Shown here: one piece after another, positions 28,183 to 36,798 of the stretch
How positions within the stretch are numbered: position 1 is the stretch's first letter
Layout: each line of letters begins with the position of its first letter
NCBI GenBank assembly: GCA_029448655.1
Contig: JACCLO010000003.1
Span: 3,596,001 to 3,660,000 of the forward strand
Origin: Wolfiporia cocos
Lineage: Eukaryota; Basidiomycota; Agaricomycetes; Polyporales; Phaeolaceae
Length of the DNA stretch: 64,000 nt
Reading direction: 5' to 3'
The notes under the pieces: generated by a model
What the model was told of the DNA's origin: nothing
The model's input: only the letters and a program-made list of their open reading frames with translations
Database searches by the model: none
Position numbers and translations under genes: made by a program

Positions 28183-31100
28183 ATGGCCGCCCCCCACGAC
28201 ATCGACTACATCCGCAACCCGCGGCCCGACGCCCCAACTCCGGCCAACGTCCCGCTCCCCGGCTCCGCCGGCACGAACCCATTCCTACCAGGGCAGTGGG
28301 TAAACTACCAAGTGCACGGGCTACCAGAGGAGTTCTCCCTCCTCTCAGTGGCCGACAGCATGCACGCCCCACGGCCCCCGGTAGAAGCCGCTCCAGTCCA
28401 CACGGAAACCATAGGTGAACACCAACCCCCCCGCTCGCTCGTTCTCGGCGGATCGGTGGAGAACCAAGGCCCCGGCACGGAAATGATGGACCTGGCTTTC
28501 CAGATGGCAAGGGAGCAGTCCAACACGGTGCGCGCAAATAACCAGCTGGGACACATCGACTCGCCGCTCGCCATGCAATGGGCATTCCCGCCCGACCCCA
28601 CAACGGCAGACTTCGGCGCGCGATGCCAACAGGTCGCGCAGGCAATGGTAGCGGTAGGGACATGGTCGCGGGAAATGGGAGCACGATTCCTCCGGGAGGC
28701 CCAACGATTACAGGCGGACGCTCTCCAAGCCGGAGACGCAGCGTCACTTCACAGCCAGGCACCTCCCCCCGTCAGGACCCCCGTCTCGGTCGCAGAGAGT
28801 AGGTTCCGTCCGGTAGAAAACTGGGTCAGATCGGTGCACATGCACTCTCCCCAGCGGACACCGCGCGGATCCCGGCCTCTCCCCACTCCCCCGACTCGTG
28901 GAAACTCCCGGCAGACGAACCCATTCCTACCCGGCTACACACCCCCGGTACTTACGGCCCCAGCACCCGTCCGCCCCGACACCTTCGCCCAGGCAGTCCG
29001 TCCCCCACTGACGCACGATATGTTCGGTAACCCCGTGCCGACACAGAACGCGCGCGTGAACACCTGGGGAGCCGCGCCTCTCCAGGGAACTCGCGCGTCT
29101 ATGTGGAGACCAATGAAACCGGCATCGTCGCAGTGGGATGCATACTCAATACTGCCCGAACCACAGCCCGACCCCCGGTACAAGTCCAAGGTCAGGGAAC
29201 CGGAGGCGTTCACCGGCACCGGGTTCACGGACTGGTACATGCGGCTCCAGTTGTACATCGACGACAACGCCCCCATCCTCTTCACCGATTCCAAGAAGGT
29301 GGGCGCGGCAATCTCGTTGATCCGCGGTCCAAAGGTCGATGCATGGGTAACGGCCTTCACCAGGGAACACTACCTGGAAGGACAGTGGAGGATCAGCTGG
29401 CAACGGTTCATCTGGGAACTGCACCAAAAGTTCGACGACCCGGACCTGGAGAAAAAGGCGGCAGTAGCGGCAGAGCGACTCACCATGACGCTCGGCAAAG
29501 GCGAGGAATACTTCCAGGAGTTGGAACGACTCCTGGGAGAAGCCAAATACGACCGGGAGAACCAGGTGGTCCATAGCTGGGTCACCAGGGCCATCCCCAA
29601 GGACATTTATTCCTCGGTCCACCAGGCATTCGTCGCCGCCACCGTCAACGACAAATCGCAACGTGGGTACAATGTCCAGATCCCGGAGGATTACGAATCC
29701 TGGAAACAGGCTATCCTCCGGACCGACAACGCGATGCGTCGACTCCGGGACGAGGAAAAACTGCGGAGCGGAAGGAGCACCACGGACAAGGGCAAGGAGC
29801 GTGCTAAGCCCGAGCGCGCCCCCCGCGCGGAGCCAACTGCGGAAGAAAGGGCAAACTTGCTCAAGAGGAAGTGCCACTCTTGCAGCAAGACACAGGCCGA
29901 GGCACCTGGTAAGGGATGCACCAAGACATCCTGGCACCAACCGAACTGGCGGCCCAAGACCAACGCTACCCCCACCGCCAGTGGATCCGGAACACAGCGA
30001 ACTCGGCAGGCTATTGCAGGGAACGACGCTCCCACGGTCCTTAGCGAGATCCCCCAGGAGGACTTTGTCCGAATGGTGGCCGCCTGGGCCAAGGAGAACC
30101 CTGACGCCGCAAAAGAAGCCGGGTTCGCGCCCACTCAGGTAAGTCCCTCCCCCTCGAATCGCTTTTCAGTATTGGAAGTAGAAGAACCAGTAAACTCCAA
30201 AAAAAGTGACTCGGCTGCCACGGAGAACGACGAACCGGTGGATGGACTATATGGGCTAGAGACCGGGGCCCCGATATTAGAACCAGTATCTGTACCTCTC
30301 GCATCTGTAGAATCGGACATAGATGACGACGACGGAGCTTCAACATGCTCCGACGACTCGTTTGTAACAGCCTTGGAGGCGCCTCCCACTAGAGCGTGGC
30401 GGAAGGCAAATACCGTGCTTAATTCCTCCAACGTTAATGTAACATATGTTCCGATGGATGTGGACCCGGTAGTGACACCTGATGTGGAAATGGCAGACGC
30501 ATCAGGTACCACTAAAAAATCAGAAAAGAAAGTGCGGCGTAGACGCGTCAAGAAAAGGACGGTCACGCTCGACATATACCTAGACCACCCGCGGGCAATC
30601 CCACCTGAGCGCAAAAGCGAAGGTGCCGCCGGGTACGACCTCTACTCTGCGGAGGAGGTCGTCGTTCCTAATGGGAAACGTATCACCGTAGACACTGGCA
30701 TCAAGATCAGGATGCCAGCCGGTGTATACGGACGCATTGCTCCACGATCTGGACTCGCCCTCAAGGGAGTCGACGTGGAAGGCGGTGTAGTAGACGAAGA
30801 CTACACCGGACGAGTAAAAGTCATACTGAATAATCAGACCGGAGCAGATTATCAGGTCGAGTATGGGGACAGAATTGCCCAGTTCATACTCGAATGCAAT
30901 ATGACACCCAACACCAAGATCGTCAAATCGATCCGCGAAACCACGCGAGGAACACAGGGTTTCGGTTCGACTGGTGAAAAACTCAGGGGAAGTGTAGTGG
31001 TCATCCAGACGGGAAAACGGGGAAAGCAGATCGAAGTACCGATCACTCTCCACCGCCCCGACGGACGTGCCCTCTTCACAAAGGCTCTCATCGATTCCGG

Positions 31101-34100
31101 TTCCACTGGATCGGTGATTAGTAAGTCCTACGTGGAGGAACACCGACTCGAGCAGATCCCATTAGACCGCCCTATCAAGCTGTTCAACGCGGACGGATCG
31201 ACCAACAGCATGGGGCTCATGACGCACTACGTTGAGCTCCAAATGCAGATCGACACGCACTTGGAAACTCGCAAGTTCCACGTCACGGAACTCAGCTCTG
31301 CGGACATATTTCTCGGCTTCGACTGGCTCGAAGACCACAACCCTTCCATTGACTGGAAGAAGCGACGGATCACGTTCTCTTGTGACTGCGAACACGAGCA
31401 GATCGAGGACGGTGATCACATCTATTACATTTTCGCTGACGCATGGATCCGAAACAGGGATGAATGCAGAGCGGACATCGCCGAAAGAGTCCGCGCCACG
31501 AAGGCAACCGAAATCGCCATCGCGACTGGCAAAACCACGGAAGCCAAGACGTTCGAGGAAGTCGTACCCGAGTACTTGCACGAATTCAAAGACGTGTTTG
31601 AGGAAAAGGAATTCGACACACTCCCAGAACGGCGACCGTGGGACCACGCCATCGAGCTCCTCCCCAATTCAGAACCATACGCGGGCAAGATCTATGCCCT
31701 TTCACCTAGAGAACAAGAAGCATTGGACGATTTCCTAGAAGAACAACTGCGCACGGGCCGCATCCGCCCATCGAAGTCACCATGGGGGGCACCCTTCTTC
31801 TTTGTCAAAAAGAAGGATGGGAAACTACGCCCTATCCAGGACTATCGAAAGTTGAACCAGATGACCAAGAAGAACAAGTACCCGCTCCCGCTCATCACGG
31901 AGCTGCTTAACAAGCTTAAACGGGCTAAGTACTTTTCCAAATTGGACATTCGTTGGGGATACACCAACGTCCGAATCAAGGAAGGCGACGAGGAAAAAGC
32001 CGCCTTCATCACTAATAGGGGGCTCTACGAGCCATTAGTGATGTTCTTCGGAATGTGCAACGCACCAGGCACGTTCCAGACCTTGATGAACGACATATTT
32101 AGGGACCTAGTCCTCACGGGGAAGGTCATTGTATATTTGGACGATATCCTTATTTTCACGGAGAACCAGAAAGAACATAGAGAGATCCTGCGCAAGGTTC
32201 TTTTGGTTCTCCGTCAAAATAAGCTGACCTGTAAACCAGAAAAGTGCGAGTTCGAGAAATCCGAAGTAGAGTACCTAGGGCACATAATCTCTCACGGGGA
32301 AATCCGTATGGACCCCGCGAAGGTCGCCGCAGTAGCCGAATGGCCGGCACCTCGGAACAAGAAAGAAGTACAATCCTTCATAGGATTTGCCAACTTCTAC
32401 CGGAGATTCATACCCAAGTTCTCAACGGTAGCACGCCCCCTTATCAATCTAACCAAAGATGGAGAATGGCAATGGGGCGTGACAGAACAGGAATGCTTCG
32501 ACAAGTTAAAAAATATCTTCGTCACAGCACCTGTACTAGGGATACCAAACGATGACGATCCATTCCGCATCGAAGCAGACTCTTCAGACTTCGCAACTGG
32601 AGCCTGCCTCATGCAGAATCAAGACGGCATCTGGAAACCCATAGCGTACCACTCAAAGACGCTACTACCGGCAGAACGAAACTACGAGATTTACGATCGC
32701 GAACTACTGGCCATAATGCGCGCCCTAGACGAATGGCGGCATTTTGTAATGGGTGCAAAACACCCTGTAGAAGTACTAACGGACCATAAGAATTTAGAAT
32801 ACTTTAAGATCCCACAAAAGATTAATCCACGACAAGCCCGGTGGATGACGGAACTCGCCGAGTACGACCTACAACTCGTGCACATCCCCGGGAAGACCAA
32901 TGGAAGGGCAGACGGCCTATCCCGAAGAGGCGATCACGACGACAACAAGGATCACCTCGAAGGACAGATCGTCTTGAAGGAGCACCTCTTCGCCAAAGAC
33001 AGCGCAGAAAGGCTGAGATCCTCATTTTATACCTTACCTCACGGGATCACCCACGAGGAGGTAAAAGAGAGGGTCAAAGCGGAAGCCGCTCTCTACGACA
33101 AGGAGGTAGTAGAAGGATCAGTGGAAACGGCCGAGGACGGCCTACGCTACAGGAGGGGGAAGCTGATCATTCCGAGAGACGAGGAATTAATCGGAAAAAT
33201 CATTTCGTCATTCCACGACACGGTCTCGGCAGGACATCCCGGCACTGAAAACACGTACACCGCCGTTCATCGATCATACTGGTGGCCAAAGATGCGAAAC
33301 GACATCCGCCAGTACGTCAAGGCATGTATCAAGTGCCAAAGAGCCAAGCCAGACCGCTCGAAGAGAGCCGCACCACTGAACCCGAATCCAACACCCACAC
33401 ACAACTGGGAGAACATTTCCGTCGATATGATCACGGGACTCCCAGTATCCAAGGGTCGGGACGCTATTATTGTAGTTGTAGATATGAAATCCAAGGACTA
33501 TATCGCAGTCCCAACCACAACCAGGCTTACTGCCGAAGGTTGGGCCAACATATTTGTAGATAAAGTATATGCACAACACGGACTACCAAAGAAAGTATTT
33601 AGCGACAGAGGACCACAGTTTGTATCGGACTTCATCAAAGATGTATACCGTAGATTAGGCATCGAGGGAAACCCCAGTACCGCGTTCCACCCACAGACAG
33701 ACGGGCAGACGGAGCGAATGAACCAGGAACTGGAGGTGTACCTACGATTATTTATTAACGACACCCATACCAACTGGCCGGACTTACTCCCGCTAGCAGC
33801 ATTTGCGTACAAGTGTCATGTACATAGTAGCACGGGCTACAGCCCCTTTTACCTCACTCACGGATACCACCCATTTACAGGCGTGGAGGCACCAGAGCTG
33901 GAAGAGGGGGTGGGAACAGCCAAGGACTGGGTCGAACACATGCACGAGGTCAGCCAAACCGCTTCAAAGAATCTCGAGAAAGCCAAACTTCGTATGAAAG
34001 AATACTACGACCGGAAACGAACCAACCCCCACGAATACAACGAAGGGGACATGGTTTGGGTCGATGGGCGAAACATCAACATGGGAAACCCTACGAAGAA

Positions 34101-34908
34101 ACTCGATTCAAAGCGGTACGGTCCATACAAAGTCACCAAGAAAGTCGGACATGGAGCATACGAACTGGACTTGCCCGCAGACATGCGAGGCATATACCCC
34201 GTATTTAAAGAAGTCCTACTACTACCGTATCATGCTCCGGCTTTCCCCAATCAGGACCACAACGAACAGACGGAAAGCAATGACGCTCGCAGGCCTCTCA
34301 GGATCCTCGCATCCAGGGAAGACCGAGGGCGAGTCGAGCTGGAAGTTGAATGGTCTGATGGGACGACGACATGGGAAAGGAAACGCGGATTGACTCCCTG
34401 GCAGGATTTGGTAACCAAATACTTCGAAGAAAGACCAACCGCTCCAGGCCACCAGTGGAAAAACAGACACACTGAATGGGACCCGGAATGGGAGGACTTC
34501 GAGAAGAAAGCCATTGCCATGGGACTCAGGCAAAACCCGAACGAGTTCATCATCCACGACGACGTAGATATCGACTTACTGAAGGATGCGAAAATTCCCT
34601 TCTATATCTACCCAAAACAACTCGTCGCCAGGAACTTCTGGTTTTGCAATCCAAAAAATCGTGTAATTCAATATGGAATACAAGTGGGACAATGCATAGA
34701 ATCCACGATACCCAACAACCCGGGTTGGATCTATCCCGTACAGTATACCATACAGATGGCGAATCCACACATCTGTCAAAAGCACGACCATGACCACCCA
34801 TGCCACATTGACCAAAACTTCTGCAAAGTGATTGCTGGGCGTGGGGACACGCAGCTAGAAGAGGGGGTACTGTCACAAGCCGATTTCTTTCGCCTAGCTA
34901 GTGACTAG
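28183..34908 (+). CDS. Gag-dUTPase-Pol polyprotein, 2241 aa, copy 1
   Basis: A single ORF for all retrotransposon functions. Order by residue: Gag with Pro-rich N-terminus and capsid region (1-560); an atypical Cys cluster KCHSCSKTQ...GCTKTSWH (about 561-585) in place of a CCHC knuckle; an acidic linker; dUTPase (about 790-930) with all five motifs (GYDLYSAE, PRSGLALKG, VVDEDYTGRV, YGDRIAQFIL, RGTQGFGSTG); aspartic protease (ALIDSGSTG, about 967); RT with YLDD (about 1317); RNase H (EADSSDFATGA, about 1461); integrase HHCC (FHDTVSAGHPG, CIKCQ), then the D,D35E core (VDMITG, SDRGPQF, HPQTDGQTERMN); GPY module (about 1979); chromodomain-like ILASREDRGRVELEVEW...TTWE (about 2037-2085). The last 12 codons and stop lie in the 3' LTR. 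No frameshift separates gag and pol, so Gag excess would need protein turnover, as in Tf1. Confidence 0.97.
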   Translation: MAAPHDIDYIRNPRPDAPTPANVPLPGSAGTNPFLPGQWVNYQVHGLPEEFSLLSVADSMHAPRPPVEAAPVHTETIGEHQPPRSLVLGGSVENQGPGTEMMDLAFQMAREQSNTVRANNQLGHIDSPLAMQWAFPPDPTTADFGARCQQVAQAMVAVGTWSREMGARFLREAQRLQADALQAGDAASLHSQAPPPVRTPVSVAESRFRPVENWVRSVHMHSPQRTPRGSRPLPTPPTRGNSRQTNPFLPGYTPPVLTAPAPVRPDTFAQAVRPPLTHDMFGNPVPTQNARVNTWGAAPLQGTRASMWRPMKPASSQWDAYSILPEPQPDPRYKSKVREPEAFTGTGFTDWYMRLQLYIDDNAPILFTDSKKVGAAISLIRGPKVDAWVTAFTREHYLEGQWRISWQRFIWELHQKFDDPDLEKKAAVAAERLTMTLGKGEEYFQELERLLGEAKYDRENQVVHSWVTRAIPKDIYSSVHQAFVAATVNDKSQRGYNVQIPEDYESWKQAILRTDNAMRRLRDEEKLRSGRSTTDKGKERAKPERAPRAEPTAEERANLLKRKCHSCSKTQAEAPGKGCTKTSWHQPNWRPKTNATPTASGSGTQRTRQAIAGNDAPTVLSEIPQEDFVRMVAAWAKENPDAAKEAGFAPTQVSPSPSNRFSVLEVEEPVNSKKSDSAATENDEPVDGLYGLETGAPILEPVSVPLASVESDIDDDDGASTCSDDSFVTALEAPPTRAWRKANTVLNSSNVNVTYVPMDVDPVVTPDVEMADASGTTKKSEKKVRRRRVKKRTVTLDIYLDHPRAIPPERKSEGAAGYDLYSAEEVVVPNGKRITVDTGIKIRMPAGVYGRIAPRSGLALKGVDVEGGVVDEDYTGRVKVILNNQTGADYQVEYGDRIAQFILECNMTPNTKIVKSIRETTRGTQGFGSTGEKLRGSVVVIQTGKRGKQIEVPITLHRPDGRALFTKALIDSGSTGSVISKSYVEEHRLEQIPLDRPIKLFNADGSTNSMGLMTHYVELQMQIDTHLETRKFHVTELSSADIFLGFDWLEDHNPSIDWKKRRITFSCDCEHEQIEDGDHIYYIFADAWIRNRDECRADIAERVRATKATEIAIATGKTTEAKTFEEVVPEYLHEFKDVFEEKEFDTLPERRPWDHAIELLPNSEPYAGKIYALSPREQEALDDFLEEQLRTGRIRPSKSPWGAPFFFVKKKDGKLRPIQDYRKLNQMTKKNKYPLPLITELLNKLKRAKYFSKLDIRWGYTNVRIKEGDEEKAAFITNRGLYEPLVMFFGMCNAPGTFQTLMNDIFRDLVLTGKVIVYLDDILIFTENQKEHREILRKVLLVLRQNKLTCKPEKCEFEKSEVEYLGHIISHGEIRMDPAKVAAVAEWPAPRNKKEVQSFIGFANFYRRFIPKFSTVARPLINLTKDGEWQWGVTEQECFDKLKNIFVTAPVLGIPNDDDPFRIEADSSDFATGACLMQNQDGIWKPIAYHSKTLLPAERNYEIYDRELLAIMRALDEWRHFVMGAKHPVEVLTDHKNLEYFKIPQKINPRQARWMTELAEYDLQLVHIPGKTNGRADGLSRRGDHDDNKDHLEGQIVLKEHLFAKDSAERLRSSFYTLPHGITHEEVKERVKAEAALYDKEVVEGSVETAEDGLRYRRGKLIIPRDEELIGKIISSFHDTVSAGHPGTENTYTAVHRSYWWPKMRNDIRQYVKACIKCQRAKPDRSKRAAPLNPNPTPTHNWENISVDMITGLPVSKGRDAIIVVVDMKSKDYIAVPTTTRLTAEGWANIFVDKVYAQHGLPKKVFSDRGPQFVSDFIKDVYRRLGIEGNPSTAFHPQTDGQTERMNQELEVYLRLFINDTHTNWPDLLPLAAFAYKCHVHSSTGYSPFYLTHGYHPFTGVEAPELEEGVGTAKDWVEHMHEVSQTASKNLEKAKLRMKEYYDRKRTNPHEYNEGDMVWVDGRNINMGNPTKKLDSKRYGPYKVTKKVGHGAYELDLPADMRGIYPVFKEVLLLPYHAPAFPNQDHNEQTESNDARRPLRILASREDRGRVELEVEWSDGTTTWERKRGLTPWQDLVTKYFEERPTAPGHQWKNRHTEWDPEWEDFEKKAIAMGLRQNPNEFIIHDDVDIDLLKDAKIPFYIYPKQLVARNFWFCNPKNRVIQYGIQVGQCIESTIPNNPGWIYPVQYTIQMANPHICQKHDHDHPCHIDQNFCKVIAGRGDTQLEEGVLSQADFFRLASD
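30550..30985 (+). other. dUTPase domain within polyprotein 1
   Basis: About 140 residues of the trimeric dUTPase fold, with motifs 1-5 in order and the catalytic Asp and substrate-stacking Tyr in VVDEDYTG. The enzyme hydrolyses dUTP to dUMP and pyrophosphate, keeping uracil out of newly made cDNA. It lies directly before the protease, the same place as in betaretroviruses. The glycine-rich motif 5 is complete, so activity is plausible. Confidence 0.93.
34857..34867 (+). other. Polypurine tract, retrotransposon 1
   Basis: AGAAGAGGGGG, three bases before the 3' LTR, is the expected plus-strand primer. It lies inside the coding sequence. Confidence 0.8.
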
Positions 34909-35243
34909 AGCCAGAACCCTTATCTTATCTAAGCACGCGACTAAGCAGTCACGTGCAAGACCCCGAACACCCTACCACGTGCTACCAGCCCCCCGGACAC
35001 TCTGTGCCGTGTACCTACACCCATTATAGGGTTTACCATAGTATCGGACTCTCAGCTTACGTAATAACTGTACAGCAGCCAAACAATGTACAAACAGTAG
35101 AATAGCATATATACTGGCCGACGAGCAGGGTAGCACCCCAGACTCGTCTTGGCCTTATACGCCTTGAGTAGCCTCAGACTAGGATTGCGCTGAAACGCGA
35201 GTAACAATCCCCTGAGTAGTTGCTTGAAGTGTTGCTTGTGTCA
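34871..35243 (+). repeat. 3' LTR of retrotransposon 1
   Basis: 373 bp, identical to the 5' LTR but for one base. The polyprotein stop TAG (34906-34908) lies within it. Confidence 0.95.
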
Positions 35244-35248
35244 GAGGA

Positions 35249-35653
35249 TGTGGCTGATGTCACGCTTCGACTGCAATCTGCCTCTTTATATTGATACAAT
35301 GCACATTTCCCCTCGAAAAATTATTCGTGAAGCCTTAGGTATAGTGAGAAGACGTGTTGTAATTTTGGAAGGATTTCATCAAGGTGAAGACTGAGCCGAA
35401 GCCCATCAATAGCTCTGATTGTCCGTTTTTGACGTTGTTCATTTTTTTCCTCCTCATCTACTAGAGCTTTTAATAATATGATCGGACAATACCATGCAGA
35501 TCGTAATAAAGTCATAGTGTACAAATCTTCATAATTTTTGAGTTCGAGGGAGGGGAGCTAGAGGCAAAATTGCATTGCTGTTGCGATTGCATATGTAGGC
35601 CAGTGATAGTAGCTGTCCGATCCCCCAGACAGCCAGCTCTCCTTTACCTCGCT
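35249..35653. other. Host sequence between the two retrotransposons
   Basis: 405 bp of AT-rich sequence, flanked by the two target duplications. Nothing recognised; an ORF of 67 codons on the minus strand (35321-35524) lacks motifs. Confidence 0.5.
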
Positions 35654-35658
35654 GAAGC

Positions 35659-36031
35659 TGTCACAAGCCAATTTCTTTCGCCTAGCTAGTGACTAGAGCC
35701 TGAACCCTTATCTTATCTAAGCGCGCGCCTAAGCAGTCACGTGCAAGACCCCGAACACCCTATCACGTGTTACCAGCCCCCCGGACACTCTGTGCCGTGC
35801 ACTTACACCCATTATAGGGTTTACCATAATATCGGACTCTCAGCTTACGTAATAACTATACAGTAGCCAAACAGTGTACAAACAGTACAATAGCATATAT
35901 ACTGGCCGACGAGCAGGGTAGCACCCCAGACTCGTCTTGGCCTTATACGCCTTGAGTAGCCTCAGACTAGGATTGCGCTGAAACGCGAGTAACAATCCCC
36001 TGAGTAGTTGCTTGAAGTGTTGCTTGTGTCA
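35659..36031 (+). repeat. 5' LTR of retrotransposon 2
   Basis: 373 bp. TATATA at 35896-35901; predicted R start at 35928 with the 11-mer AGACTCGTCTT (35928-35938). Confidence 0.95.
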
Positions 36032-36032
36032 T

Positions 36033-36043
36033 AAGACGAGTCT
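36033..36043 (+). other. Self-priming primer-binding site, retrotransposon 2
   Basis: AAGACGAGTCT again starts one base after the LTR and exactly complements 35928-35938. Confidence 0.8.
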
Positions 36044-36798
36044 CCACCCCGTGTAGCGGTTTACCCTACACAACCCCGGCGCACTAGGGGCAAAGTGCAC
36101 CTTTCTTTCGCTCTTGTTGAACTTCGGTTCTCCGAGCACGTGATTGGTTTCCATACCCGCCACATCCCAGGGTTAAGGGATTAGAGTTCTGGGGGAATCT
36201 CGCGAACAGCGTGCAGGGGACCTCTCCTGCCGTTGCTTCTAAGCTACTGGACCAACACCGTGCAACGCGGTCGTAAAGGTCTTGGGTTACAATCCCACCA
36301 CAGTAACTGTGCACCCGACGCGTAATAGTCAAAGGCGTTAAGGGGCCCTGTGGCAGTGTACAGAGGCACTGGTCGTCTATTTACGGGCCTTACTGCCCCA
36401 CGATACGCACATTACCGTGCCCCCGTTACTATACAACCCAGCGCGTAACCCGCGGCTGAAGAGGCAGGAAATCGCCTAATACTGTACCGGCACTTGCCGC
36501 CATACGGTAGAACTTTTACACGCCCCACCACATAGGCGGATAGTTCCCGTGCCCCCGGTATCCTGAATTAGCTTCAGGGCTGGACGAGGTTTCGGAGGCT
36601 GCGTTTTCTCGCCGGCTTTGGGAAGAAAACCCCTTAGCGTTTCTTGGCACATCTCCGAAAAGAGGTGGACGCAGTTTGTAGTGGATTAAGACTTTCTAGT
36701 TACCACCCCGATAGCTCTTCGGAGGCGCCACAGTGGGCAGGTAGCGGTCTAAATCGCGACTACACTTTTCATACATAACTTTCATTTCTACATACGTA
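36044..36798 (+). other. AUG-free untranslated leader, retrotransposon 2
   Basis: From 35928 the predicted leader is 871 nt, the same length as in copy 1, again without any ATG. It differs from copy 1 at a dozen or so positions plus the last 30 bases before the start codon. Confidence 0.7.

Larger units (their letters stand above)
27043..35243 (+). mobile_element. Full-length Ty3/gypsy retrotransposon with dUTPase, copy 1
   Basis: 8201 bp, with 373-bp LTRs that differ at one position by eye (near 27369 against 35197), and a perfect 5-bp target duplication GAGGA (27038-27042, 35244-35248). The order is 5' LTR, primer site, 771-nt untranslated leader, one 2241-codon ORF, polypurine tract and 3' LTR. 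LTR ends TGTCACAAGC and GCTTGTGTCA are near-perfect inverted. The intact ORF and near-identical LTRs point to recent insertion and possible activity. A GPY module and chromodomain-like C-terminus place it near the chromoviruses; the self-complementary primer site is of the Tf1/sushi type. A second copy lies at 35659-43766. Confidence 0.97.

Noticed and set aside
28169..28762. Minus-strand ORFs of up to 264 codons overlapping the retrotransposon coding region (28169-28762, 29146-29940, 30580-31143 and their counterparts in copy 2).
   Set aside because: They are antisense shadows of a codon-biased, GC-rich ORF, recur identically in both copies because the coding strand is conserved, and show no motif.
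29850..30560. A programmed frameshift between gag and pol.
   Set aside because: In both copies gag, dUTPase and pol are in one continuous frame, so no shift is needed.
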